Counted from the stretch's first letter, positions 1 through 5,942 are shown. The stretch: DNA of 17,287 nt from JALYNX01 sp040905925 (GCA_040905925.1 JBBDQO010000120.1:1-17287); one strand, 5' to 3'. A program made the numbers and translations. Notes: generated by a model from the letters alone, not told the origin.

Positions 1-11
1 CACTCTGGGCC

Positions 12-260
12 ATGCCTCTAGTCAACCTCGCGGCCGAGGCACTACGTCTGGCGGCGTCGAGTCGGGCCGAGCGCTACGAGCCAAAGGCGCTGGGTCTGAA
101 GGAAGAGGCCGATTGGCTCCTCAACGTGCTTCAGGCTCGGGCTGTCCTCGAAGCAGCCGAGCGATCAGACCGAACCGCCCGGCGCCTCGTATTCGTTACT
201 TGGGTCCTCGCCGCCGCCACGGTCGCCCTCGTCACCGTCAGTCTCGCCCTCGGGGGCTGA
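12..260 (+). CDS. Small single-pass membrane protein, unknown function (5' end may lie outside the window)
   Basis: I do not recognise a family. The 82 residues split into a charged helical part (about 1-58, rich in Ala, Arg and Glu) and one strongly hydrophobic segment (about 60-80, FVTWVLAAATVALVTVSLAL) at the very C-terminus, preceded by the basic pair RR. This is the layout of a tail-anchored inner-membrane protein with its N-terminal part in the cytoplasm. The reading frame stays open to the left edge of the window and no Shine-Dalgarno sequence precedes the ATG, so the true start may be further upstream. It lies 138 bp before the HEPN-type gene on the same strand. A functional link between a small membrane protein and a HEPN protein is possible but is only inference. 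Confidence 0.55.
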   Translation: MPLVNLAAEALRLAASSRAERYEPKALGLKEEADWLLNVLQARAVLEAAERSDRTARRLVFVTWVLAAATVALVTVSLALGG

Positions 261-318
261 AGGGTGTGGGCGTGCCTGCGCCGCTGGCACTGGGGCGACT
301 GGGCTTAGGCTCCGACTG

Positions 319-387
319 TTGTGTCGTGCGTCACAAAAGGGCGAGCACGGCCTCGGGATACTGCCGACGTGATCTGCACGCGATAAT
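319..387 (+). promoter_or_regulatory. Candidate promoter/operator of the HEPN-type gene
   Basis: An inverted repeat TTGTG (319-323) / CACAA (332-336) with an 8-bp spacer sits about 65 bp before the HEPN-type gene. A good -10-like hexamer GATAAT lies at 382-387, only 11 bp before the ATG at 399. That distance, plus the lack of a proper Shine-Dalgarno sequence, suggests a leaderless or almost leaderless transcript. No convincing -35 element is visible. The operator role of the repeat is inference. Confidence 0.35.
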
Positions 388-398
388 CCCTTTGGAAA

Positions 399-1151
399 AT
401 GTCGAAGCGTGACACCCGCTGGGCGCGGGAAAAGATCATCGAGTTCCGGGCAGCGGTCGAGAATCATCGAGCGATCTCAAGCGCCTGGCAGCGCGATCTC
501 GCAAACGAAGCGATGTACCACGAATCGCTGAGCAAGGCCACAACGCTTCAACCGATTGCGTGGAGGCTCATTACCGACCTAGTGCCCGATGCTCAGGCGC
601 CGAAGTCTCTCAGATATGGCACCGGGGGCGAGTTCATTGAGTACGTCGACCAAGCCCTTGGTGTACTCGATGGGAATGATGCACTGGAGGAGCATTGGTC
701 TTTCGAGTATGAGGTCGCCTTAGATACGTCGAATCTGCAGCCCTGGGTGTGGCACCCGGCCAAAGACCTCTGGGAAATCGGCAAGTACAAGGAAGCGCTC
801 CATACCGCCGCTCTAACTGTGAACGCGAGACTTCAGGACAAGGTCGGTCGGAACGACTTGGAATTTGCGCCCCTCGCACGCAACGCCTTCTCGCCCGAAC
901 CCCCTAAGCATGGGGAGCAACGGCTGCGGCTCAGCGCTCCTGACTCATGGACGGACGATGCTCGCAAAGACCTTCAGTTGGGCGCGGCGTGTCTAGGCGA
1001 AGCGGTATTCCGGCTTTGGAGGAACCTTCCGGCGCACAAGGCCTATTCGATTGAGTCGCAAGAGGCAACGGAAGCTCTCGCGGCAATATCGCTCTTCGCT
1101 CGGATGGTTGAAGAATCCACCATCGAGACTGCGGATACGGAGAACCGCTGA
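399..1151 (+). CDS. HEPN-like protein of the TIGR02391 (Ymh) family, probable antiviral/stress RNase-type protein
   Basis: The C-terminal part (about residues 116-240) fits the TIGR02391/Hypoth_Ymh pattern: VWHP at 117-120, a helix with Y130-A133 and VNARLQDKVG (141-150), an RNAF block (161-164), and RNLPAH at 208-213. The last motif is R-x4-H, the signature seen in many HEPN RNases. The N-terminal 110 residues are helical and charged and match nothing I know. TIGR02391 proteins are common in defence islands and on mobile elements, where they are thought to act in abortive infection; the substrate is not established. The gene is alone on its strand, 185 bp or more from the end of the facing element operon, and probably has a leaderless start (no Shine-Dalgarno). 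Its GC content is visibly lower than that of the host genes further right, which fits acquisition by transfer. Family call fairly sure; RNase activity is inference. Confidence 0.7.
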   Translation: MSKRDTRWAREKIIEFRAAVENHRAISSAWQRDLANEAMYHESLSKATTLQPIAWRLITDLVPDAQAPKSLRYGTGGEFIEYVDQALGVLDGNDALEEHWSFEYEVALDTSNLQPWVWHPAKDLWEIGKYKEALHTAALTVNARLQDKVGRNDLEFAPLARNAFSPEPPKHGEQRLRLSAPDSWTDDARKDLQLGAACLGEAVFRLWRNLPAHKAYSIESQEATEALAAISLFARMVEESTIETADTENR

Positions 1152-1536
1152 CCTTTCGGCGAGATGCTTGGGTATGTGAGCGCCTTGCCGCCCCCCTCGA
1201 CGGCCCTCGAAAATGGAACCGGAACTAATGGGGGCCTCCGGGGCGCTTGCGGCCTCGTGAGTTTCCAGCCACCGGCGAGACCCCAAGCCTTTCGCACACG
1301 GGAAGCGATCGAAGCGGGAGGCGCGCACGCGCACCCGCGCACAAGAAAGCCCGCCGTGCAACACAATCGGCGGGGGTACGTCAGCTAGGGGATGGGGCTG
1401 TAACGGCCGTGACTAGGGGAAATGGCCTCGGGGAGCGGGGGTGTCGTTATCGGCCGGGGGTCTCGGGCGAATGGGATGCCTCGCATGGAGGCGAGTGGGT
1501 TGCCGTTTGCAACTCACAGGGGGGTGGTGTCTTTCC
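1152..1536. other. Non-coding region between convergent genes
   Basis: This stretch lies between the stop of the HEPN-type gene (plus) and the stop of the last element gene (minus). I see no credible gene: open frames here have low-complexity Arg/Pro/Gly composition typical of reverse-strand artefacts in GC-rich DNA. It holds the terminator described at 1345-1374. A 33-codon open frame (minus, from the ATG near 1493) exists but has no supporting features. Confidence 0.5.
1345..1374 (-). terminator. Rho-independent terminator of the minus-strand element operon
   Basis: Read on the minus strand, the sequence CCCGCCG (1374-1368), an 11-nt loop, then CGGCGGG (1356-1350) is followed directly by CTTTCTT. 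This is a GC-rich 7-bp stem with a T-rich tail, in the right orientation and about 160 bp beyond the stop of the last gene of the operon (1537). In the plus direction the stem is followed by G residues, so it would not terminate the HEPN-type gene. Confidence 0.55.
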
Positions 1537-1791
1537 CTAGTGGCCTCTGGCCCTCTCCTTGCATCGGCGACTGCAATACCGGGCATCGCTGCGTCGGCTT
1601 GCCGCGATCCGGTTGGAGCACCCTGGCCGGGCACACTCCCGATCCTCGCTGGGCCGGGGCGTCTCCGGTCCCGACGCAAGTCGGCGTCGTGCCTCGGCGT
1701 GACGTCGATTCTGGGCGCGCCTAACCGAGGCGACCTGTTGAGCGATGGTGGGTTCCCGCTTGGGCGTGGGGAAGACCAGGACGCCGCTCAT
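1537..1791 (-). CDS. Small zinc-ribbon protein of the mobile element
   Basis: 84 residues. The start is the ATG at 1791, which overlaps the stop of the upstream gene as ATGA (1791-1788), so translation is probably coupled; a longer reading of the same frame back to 1986 would overlap that gene almost entirely and is less likely. The middle is a basic helix (about 16-40). The C-terminus carries C53-x4-C58-x14-C73-x3-C77 with the typical block RYCSRRCKERA (71-81). This four-cysteine pattern is frequent in short phage and integrative-element proteins and in DNA- or RNA-binding zinc ribbons. Its exact role is unknown; regulation or nucleic-acid binding is a guess. It is the last gene before the terminator at 1345-1374. 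Confidence 0.65.
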   Translation of the reverse strand: MSGVLVFPTPKREPTIAQQVASVRRAQNRRHAEARRRLASGPETPRPSEDRECARPGCSNRIAASRRSDARYCSRRCKERARGH

Positions 1792-2039
1792 GGGGTGGAG
1801 GGAGGGGGGTCGGTCCCAGATTCGACCTCGGGGGTGTCCAGGGTTACGCCGAGGGCCTGCATCTGGTGGGCCATCGTCGGGGTGATGTTCGAGCGCCGAG
1901 GTGGCTCGCCTTCCGCGGAGCACCGGAGACATATCCATCCTCCCGAGTTCACGTCGAAGGCGCGCCGGAGGTTGTGAAAGCGACACCGGCCCGGATTCTC
2001 GAAGACGGTGGCGGGAATCTGCTTGTCAGGGTGGGTCAT
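1788..2039 (-). CDS. Small CxxH/CxxC zinc-binding-like protein of the mobile element
   Basis: 83 residues of no family I can name. It contains C19-x2-H22 and C37-x2-C40 (RCRFHN ... WICLRC), a layout that would bind one zinc ion. The C-terminal 35 residues are Thr/Pro/Glu rich and probably disordered. Its ATG (2039-2037) overlaps the stop of the 112-aa gene as ATGA, and its own stop overlaps the ATG of the next gene as ATGA (1791-1788). The double overlap is good evidence that all three genes are real and translated together. Confidence 0.65.
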   Translation of the reverse strand: MTHPDKQIPATVFENPGRCRFHNLRRAFDVNSGGWICLRCSAEGEPPRRSNITPTMAHQMQALGVTLDTPEVESGTDPPPSTP

Positions 2040-2374
2040 TTCCCGGCTTCGACCTCGGCGAGGGCCATCCGAAGCAGCGTGGCGACGAGTTTCTTCGGTG
2101 CCATTCCGTTCAGGTTCCGGGCAGCCTCGACAATGAAGATCAGCGCGGGTCGATCAGAGCCACAGGGGCAGCCCAAGTCATAGAGTTGGCGATCTTCCGT
2201 CTTCCACCACCAGCGGACGTAACGCACAGCCTCGGCGTCGATGTCGAGGTCTTCGAGTGGCGCGGTGATATTGCCGCACCCGTCGCTGGGCGCCTCCGAC
2301 CGATACCGAGCCTCCTTCGCCATCCGCTTATAGGCGTCGACAATCTGGTCAACCACTCGTTGGGTCATTCTCAT
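2036..2374 (-). CDS. Hypothetical protein of the mobile element (112 aa), first of a three-gene overlapping set
   Basis: The start at 2374 is well supported: GGAG lies 7 nt upstream of the ATG. The protein is helical, with an aromatic cluster VRWWWKTEDRQLYDLGCPCG (53-72) containing a C-P-C pair and a third Cys at 33, and an amphipathic C-terminal helix (about 93-110). I do not recognise the family. It begins a set of three genes joined by 4-bp ATGA overlaps, downstream of the structured non-coding region that follows the ATPase gene. It may therefore be expressed either by read-through from the ATPase transcript or from a promoter inside 2375-2765. Confidence 0.65.
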   Translation of the reverse strand: MRMTQRVVDQIVDAYKRMAKEARYRSEAPSDGCGNITAPLEDLDIDAEAVRYVRWWWKTEDRQLYDLGCPCGSDRPALIFIVEAARNLNGMAPKKLVATLLRMALAEVEAGK

Positions 2375-2564
2375 GGGTTGGTCTCCTATCGGTTGGGGGC
2401 ACGTGGTCCCGGTGCCGCATGGACCGACGACACCGAGACCTCGGATAACCGGGGAAGAGCAGCCCGGTCGTGCCCAAATCTGTCTGGGGCGCCTGAGTCA
2501 TCCCGCCCGATGGCACGGAAGGTTCATGCCGTCAAAAACCTCGCTGCGCCCCAAAGGTGGTTGA

Positions 2565-2627
2565 GGCGGGGAGGGGGAAGAACGGCCGCCAACAAGCAAA
2601 CGGGCGTTCTCCTTCCCCCATCCCGCC
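2565..2627. repeat. Long imperfect inverted repeat (large hairpin)
   Basis: Left arm 2565-2584 (GGCGGGGAGGGGGAAGAACG) pairs with right arm 2605-2627. The pairing blocks are GGCGGG, GGGGGAA and GAACG, broken by one 2-nt mismatch and one 3-nt bulge, giving 18 pairs around a loop of 20 nt. The purine/pyrimidine asymmetry of the arms is strong. It could be a transcript hairpin, a cruciform or a single-strand replication start; nothing in the sequence decides. Confidence 0.6.
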
Positions 2628-2654
2628 AAGTCTTGGAACCTCTACCTCCGCAAA

Positions 2655-2755
2655 GTACGAAGGTACGGGGTCTAAAGACCCCCCGTACTTTCGTACATTG
2701 GCTACGGCTTGGCCCGAACCTGTTCGTACGACAAGTACGAAGCCCATGTTCGTAC
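2655..2755. repeat. Cluster of five GTACGAA repeats with an embedded hairpin (iteron-like)
   Basis: GTACGAA occurs on the plus strand at 2655-2661 and 2735-2741, and on the minus strand at 2690-2696, 2723-2729 and 2749-2755. Two copies share the longer form TTCGTACATT. Copies at 2723 and 2735 face each other across 5 bp. An imperfect palindrome spans 2656-2673 and 2676-2695, with the perfect core GGGGTCT-AA-AGACCCC at its centre. A sixth copy (2896-2902) lies within the 3' end of the ATPase gene. Such repeats are typical binding sites of a replication initiator or a repressor. Confidence 0.6.
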
Positions 2756-2765
2756 ATTTGGGGAC

Positions 2766-4082
2766 TCATGCAGGGTCCTCGATGATGTTGAGTCCAGACT
2801 CAGTAATACGAACCGCACCGCGGGTTTTTCCCTTGACCAAGTAGGCCTTGTCGATGAGTTTGTCGCGGCTGCTAGCGACGGTGGACTTCTTACGATTCGT
2901 ACTTTCGATCAACTCGGTGAGTGTGACCTCGGCATTTTCTCCGGCGTCGAGTACGACGACCAGAATCGCCCGATCCAACTCGGTCAGGTCTTGACCGTTG
3001 AAGGCCCCCGACCAAGTCTTGAGCAGGAGTGCCTCCACGCCTGCGCCTTCCGGCCGTCCGATGATGACCGGCTTCGAGAATTCGTTCGGCTTCCTCAATA
3101 CGAGGATGAACGGAGGGGTCTTGTCTTCGTCCCGGTTCTTCGGCTGGCTGACTCGGATATAGGAGATGGTCGGGCTGTCGAAGTTGTCGGTCTTGATTTC
3201 GATAGGGATGCGAATGTCGATCATGCCCTGTTGAGAGGAGTGGCCTCGGCCCCGTCCGTGCGCGGTGTGACCTTCATGGTGGACAAGGATTGTCGCCGCT
3301 ATGCCTAGATCAGACGCCTTGAGCATCGAGAGGGCGTGTCCAAATTCTCGGGAGTTCTCATCGACGGACGGGGCGAAGTCGGAGACAACATCGACAATGA
3401 GGACCGGGGATGCTCCGTGCAGCGCGCCGTAGGCGTGTAAGCGGCGCCCAAGGTCCGCAACCATACGGCGGCTCTCGGTGCTCTTGGCATCGAGGTAGAA
3501 GCCGTCGAGGTCGAAGCGATAGAACGCCGCAACGTTGCGGTCGTGCTCGATAGGAACTGTCACTTGTCCGACCTCCGCACTCATTAAGTCCTCGTAGGTG
3601 GGAGGGGAGAAGTCGGGGGTGTCGATGCCGTGGAAGTCGAGCCACGACTGGAGCCGCTTGGTCATCGTCTTCCTGCCCTCGCTCGCCAGGTATACGACGG
3701 GGCGAGTCTTGGGAATGGCGAAGCCGTGATAGCTGTCGTGCTGGGGGCTTGCGATATGAAGCCCTAGGTCGAGGACGACGTAGGTTTTCCCGACGTGTTC
3801 CGGGCCGTGAAGCTCGACGGTGGCCTCCTCGTGTATGAAGTCCTTGACGACCCACAAGGTCGGCTCCTTCGCCTCTTGGAGCATGTCGGTTATGCCGAGG
3901 AATGAGTCTCCGAACGATTTCTCCGACTCGGGCACGCTGCCCTGTAGGACGTGACCTCGGAGGAGATCAATTTCGCCATCGGTCGGAGGTCTCCCATATT
4001 TCTCGGTGGCCTTCTGGACTAGGCGGTTGAGTTCGGCGCTGATTTCGGCGCCATGACGATTCGTGGTGGGCTTGTTAGCCAT
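2766..4082 (-). CDS. RepA/AAA_25-like RecA-fold ATPase with C-terminal winged helix, probable replicative helicase/initiator of the element
   Basis: 438 residues. The first 75 are helical and charged. A RecA-type ATPase core follows: Walker A GPEHVGKT (93-100), a strand ending YLASEG (131-136) as in RepA/AAA_25 proteins, Walker B PVLIVD (226-231), and ILVHHEGHTAHGRGRGHSS (265-283), matching the histidine plus Arg-Gly-Ser-Ser motif of RSF1010 RepA-like hexameric helicases. The last 80 residues look like a winged helix (TLTELIESTNRKKSTVASSR, then VRITESG), probably for DNA binding. Family members unwind DNA at plasmid, phage or integrative-element origins. The gene sits mid-operon; the next region downstream has iteron-like repeats. 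The ATG at 4082 has only a weak GGAA upstream. Fold call is firm; the role in replication is inferred from family and context. Confidence 0.8.
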   Translation of the reverse strand: MANKPTTNRHGAEISAELNRLVQKATEKYGRPPTDGEIDLLRGHVLQGSVPESEKSFGDSFLGITDMLQEAKEPTLWVVKDFIHEEATVELHGPEHVGKTYVVLDLGLHIASPQHDSYHGFAIPKTRPVVYLASEGRKTMTKRLQSWLDFHGIDTPDFSPPTYEDLMSAEVGQVTVPIEHDRNVAAFYRFDLDGFYLDAKSTESRRMVADLGRRLHAYGALHGASPVLIVDVVSDFAPSVDENSREFGHALSMLKASDLGIAATILVHHEGHTAHGRGRGHSSQQGMIDIRIPIEIKTDNFDSPTISYIRVSQPKNRDEDKTPPFILVLRKPNEFSKPVIIGRPEGAGVEALLLKTWSGAFNGQDLTELDRAILVVVLDAGENAEVTLTELIESTNRKKSTVASSRDKLIDKAYLVKGKTRGAVRITESGLNIIEDPA

Positions 4083-4111
4083 GAGCTTGTTTTCCGTTGC
4101 TTGTTGGGTCG

Positions 4112-4125
4112 CCCCCCGAGGGGGG
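4112..4125. repeat. Perfect short GC hairpin between the 92-aa gene and the ATPase gene
   Basis: CCCCCC-GA-GGGGGG, followed on the plus side by TTTCATT. It lies in the 48-bp gap between two minus-strand genes. In the minus direction no T-tract follows, so it is more likely an RNA structure affecting expression of the ATPase than a terminator. Confidence 0.4.
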
Positions 4126-4130
4126 TTTCA

Positions 4131-4409
4131 TTAGGGTCTGGCTCCGGGGCGCCTCTCAACCGGACGCCTTCGGGCCGATGATTTTCGATTCTTGATGTGG
4201 ATGGCTTGCCGGACGAGCATCATTTCGAGCGATGCGATCTCCCTGTCGACGGCGAGCCACGCCTCATAGTTGGCCCTGATCGACCAGGGCATCTCGATCA
4301 GTTCGCTCCATTCGGCTTTCAGGCCGAGGTAGCGCGCCATGATTTCGGCTTGGCGCTTCTTTGAGAATTGCCACCGGCCAGGGGTCAATGGCTTGAGGTC
4401 GGGAGTCAT
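4131..4409 (-). CDS. Hypothetical protein of the mobile element (92 aa)
   Basis: I do not recognise this protein. It is helical, with an early basic stretch (FSKKRQAEIMARY, 15-27), a Trp-rich middle (33-53) and a very basic C-terminal tail (NRKSSARRRPVERRPGARP, 74-92) that could bind nucleic acid. The ATG at 4409 is the first possible start after an in-frame stop at 4416-4418, and no clear Shine-Dalgarno precedes it. It lies in the same direction as the genes on both sides and 48 bp before the ATPase gene. Evidence for coding is the plausible composition and the lack of a better frame here. Confidence 0.55.
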   Translation of the reverse strand: MTPDLKPLTPGRWQFSKKRQAEIMARYLGLKAEWSELIEMPWSIRANYEAWLAVDREIASLEMMLVRQAIHIKNRKSSARRRPVERRPGARP

Positions 4410-4434
4410 AGGTGGTCACGTTTGAGATCGGATA

Positions 4435-4476
4435 CCAGGAGGGTGAAGCCGGGGCTGTTTGGAGGTGCCCTCCTGG
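4435..4476. repeat. Inverted repeat upstream of the 92-aa gene
   Basis: Perfect 9-bp arms CCAGGAGGG (4435-4443) and CCCTCCTGG (4468-4476) around a 24-bp loop, in the 80-bp gap between the 64-aa and 92-aa genes. It may be an operator, an attenuator or an RNA stem that hides ribosome access. Confidence 0.45.
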
Positions 4477-4489
4477 CTCCGAATTCTTC

Positions 4490-4684
4490 TCAGCCCTCGG
4501 AGAGGCCTCCGCCATCCTTTTCGAGCGTCTCCTTCGCCTTCTCGCCCTCTTCGACCCCGGCCTGGCCCTGTCCGGCCGTGCTGGCTAGGGCTGCGTCGAT
4601 GAAACGCTTTCTCGATTCGGCCCGTTCGATCGCGTTGGCTTCGTCAACGTCTCGCTTGTTCCATTTACTGTTCTTTGAAGGCAT
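4490..4684 (-). CDS. Small charged protein of the mobile element (64 aa)
   Basis: The protein is very rich in Lys, Glu, Ala and Gly, starts MPSKNSKWNKRDVDEANAIE, and is probably one long helix followed by a disordered Gly/Glu tail (about 40-64). No family is recognisable. A GGAG sequence lies 13 nt before the ATG at 4684, somewhat far. It follows the 46-aa gene by 43 bp in the same direction. Similar short charged proteins are common in early operons of phages and integrative elements, with unknown roles. Confidence 0.55.
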   Translation of the reverse strand: MPSKNSKWNKRDVDEANAIERAESRKRFIDAALASTAGQGQAGVEEGEKAKETLEKDGGGLSEG

Positions 4685-4727
4685 GGTGCCTTATTCTCCT
4701 GCCTCACTTTGGAGGCGTTGTTGGTGG

Positions 4728-4868
4728 TTATTCGTCGTCCGAGGATTCGTCCTCGGCGTCGTCTTCGTCCCTGTCCCTGAAGAGGATGTGATCCCATTTT
4801 TTCGCTGCCTCAAGGCGGGCGGCGTTGAGGATGGCCCTGAATGGATCGACTTTGCTGTCGTCGCTCAT
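4728..4868 (-). CDS. Very small acidic-tail protein of the mobile element (46 aa)
   Basis: Found by translating the gap between larger genes. The ATG (4868-4866) overlaps the stop of the 259-aa gene as ATGA, the same junction used by the other element genes, and the frame runs to TAA at 4730-4728. The protein starts MSDDSKVDPFRAILNAARLE, has a short amphipathic helix (about 9-30) and ends with an almost purely Asp/Glu/Ser tail (31-46). No known family. The acidic tail could bind a basic partner protein or imitate DNA; this is a guess. The coupling overlap is the main argument that it is real. Confidence 0.6.
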   Translation of the reverse strand: MSDDSKVDPFRAILNAARLEAAKKWDHILFRDRDEDDAEDESSDDE

Positions 4869-5644
4869 TCCGAGACTTCGGCCTCGTCCTTGGAGAGGTT
4901 GTAAAAGTCCGAGCGGAGCTTGGCCTCTTCAATGGCGAAGGCCTTATCCTCTTCGCGCTTCGCTTCAGCAGCGAGGCGAGCGACTTCCTCCTTGGCCTCG
5001 CGAGGGCGGCGCCACTCAGCGCGTAACCGGTCGATGGTCGGCATGACCTCGGGGCGTTCTTGAATTGCCTTGAGCAAGGCCGAAGTCTCCGGCCTGTCAA
5101 TCCCGATCTCACGCGCATTTCCAAGGACGAATGGCTGGATCAACTCGACCAGTTCGGTGGCACGGGCGTCATAAGCCTGCACGCTGTCCCAGCGATCCGA
5201 GGGCTTCGGGGTGGCGGGCTTGATAGCCTTTGCCCAAACGCGATCCAAATAGCGGCTGAAGTCATCGCTGTAAGTGGTGGCCGTGATTCGGGCCAGCAAT
5301 CCCGTGGACAGACTGTCCAGGCCTTTGCGTGCCCGAGTTAGCTGAGCCAATTCTGATTCGAGCCTTTCGCTGAGGTCGTCAAACTTGACAGACTCGGGCG
5401 GTTTCTTTGCCTTCACGGCTTCGTGCACCACGAGGGCGTCCCTGCCTGGGGCCTCAGCCTTGGCGGTCACCAACCTCGCACGAATCTTGTCGGCTTTCAC
5501 GTTGAGCACGGCCCTGGCTGCCTCGATGTCCAACCTTTCGCTGAGGTCATTACGAAGCGGGGCCGGGAGGGCGACTCCCGATAGAGCCTCGACAGCCATT
5601 AGGACGGCTTCTGTGCCCTGGGGCCTGGTAAAGGTGGCGGTCAT
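4865..5644 (-). CDS. Hypothetical helical protein of the mobile element (259 aa)
   Basis: I do not recognise a family. The protein is almost wholly helical. Residues 30-130 contain a duplicated NDLSERLDIEAAR / DDLSERLESELAQ-like phrase (32-44 and 89-101), which suggests two similar helical hairpins. The C-terminal part (about 205-245) is highly charged (WRRPREAKEEVARLAAEAKR) and likely coiled coil. No signal peptide, membrane segment or catalytic motif is visible. Its ATG (5644-5642) overlaps the stop of the 54-aa gene, and its stop overlaps the ATG of the 46-aa gene, both as ATGA. It is the second gene of the leftward operon and the largest of its unknown products; a structural or DNA-organising role is a guess. 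Confidence 0.7.
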   Translation of the reverse strand: MTATFTRPQGTEAVLMAVEALSGVALPAPLRNDLSERLDIEAARAVLNVKADKIRARLVTAKAEAPGRDALVVHEAVKAKKPPESVKFDDLSERLESELAQLTRARKGLDSLSTGLLARITATTYSDDFSRYLDRVWAKAIKPATPKPSDRWDSVQAYDARATELVELIQPFVLGNAREIGIDRPETSALLKAIQERPEVMPTIDRLRAEWRRPREAKEEVARLAAEAKREEDKAFAIEEAKLRSDFYNLSKDEAEVSE

Positions 5645-5805
5645 TTCTCGTCCTCCTCGGCGCGAGGCCGAAGTAGCAGTTCGCGCAGCAAGCGCTCGCG
5701 GTTGGCGTAGGCCTTGTCCGCTCGCTGCTGTATCCGGCGTGCGCGATCTGGGTTGGCTTCACGCCATCGGGCGACACGGTCGGCTTCGCTGGCCGGTGTG
5801 GTCAT
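5641..5805 (-). CDS. Very small basic protein, first gene of the element operon (54 aa)
   Basis: Found by translating the segment left of the element border. The ATG at 5805 has the best Shine-Dalgarno in the element: GGAGGA (5816-5811) with a 5-nt spacer. The stop TGA (5643-5641) overlaps the next ATG as ATGA. The product starts MTTPASEADRVARWREANPD and continues as an Arg-rich helix with a Glu-rich end (50-54). The phrase RxARWREANPDRAR recalls basic repeats in some actinophage endonuclease-like proteins, but no catalytic residues are present. It probably binds DNA or RNA; function unknown. Confidence 0.65.
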   Translation of the reverse strand: MTTPASEADRVARWREANPDRARRIQQRADKAYANRERLLRELLLRPRAEEDEK

Positions 5806-5942
5806 TGTGTTCCTCCGTTGATTGATTTCTCTACGTCTGACGCTGTTACTAGCTACGGCGGAAATCGAGAGGGCGAATTTGGCGATCTCTGTCGATTACA
5901 GGGCCACCGAGATTGGCAACGGAGGCAGGTATAGCCACACGT
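5806..5942. other. Element end: leader of the leftward operon and presumed attachment-site arm
   Basis: Between the first element gene and the point where AlkD-like coding stops. It must contain the promoter of the leftward operon, but no pair of hexamers with good spacing stands out. The frame of the broken alkD gene continues in here for about 30 codons to a TAG at 5853-5855, with no resemblance to AlkD. The recombination core is probably near 5935-5960; the partner site is not in the window, so its limits cannot be set. Confidence 0.45.

Larger units (their letters stand above)
2375..2765. other. Structured non-coding region after the ATPase gene, candidate replication origin or control region
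   Basis: 391 bp with no credible gene on either strand. It contains two long inverted repeats (2565-2627 and 2656-2695), a short one (CCAAG-T-CTTGG at 2626-2636), and five copies of GTACGAA in both orientations (2655-2755). Repeat arrays next to a RepA/helicase-like gene are typical of iteron origins, but a large regulatory or terminator region is also possible. The Shine-Dalgarno of the 112-aa gene is at its left end. Confidence 0.5.

Noticed and set aside
1901..2785. 294-codon plus-strand open frame across the small zinc-protein genes and the non-coding region
   Set aside because: The minus-strand genes beneath it are supported by two ATGA overlaps, a Shine-Dalgarno and metal-binding patterns; the plus-strand frame is low in complexity.
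2589..4107. 11-bp inverted match CCAACAAGCAA (2589-2599) and TTGCTTGTTGG (4097-4107) on both sides of the ATPase gene
   Set aside because: Too short to call a transposon-like end; it could be chance in a window of this size and has no target duplication.
4264..4515. 83-codon minus-strand open frame between the 64-aa and 92-aa genes
   Set aside because: It overlaps both genes in another frame and has no ribosome binding site or motif.
5550..5777. 75-codon minus-strand open frame near the element border
   Set aside because: It overlaps, in another frame, the 54-aa gene with a strong Shine-Dalgarno and the 259-aa gene; composition is random.
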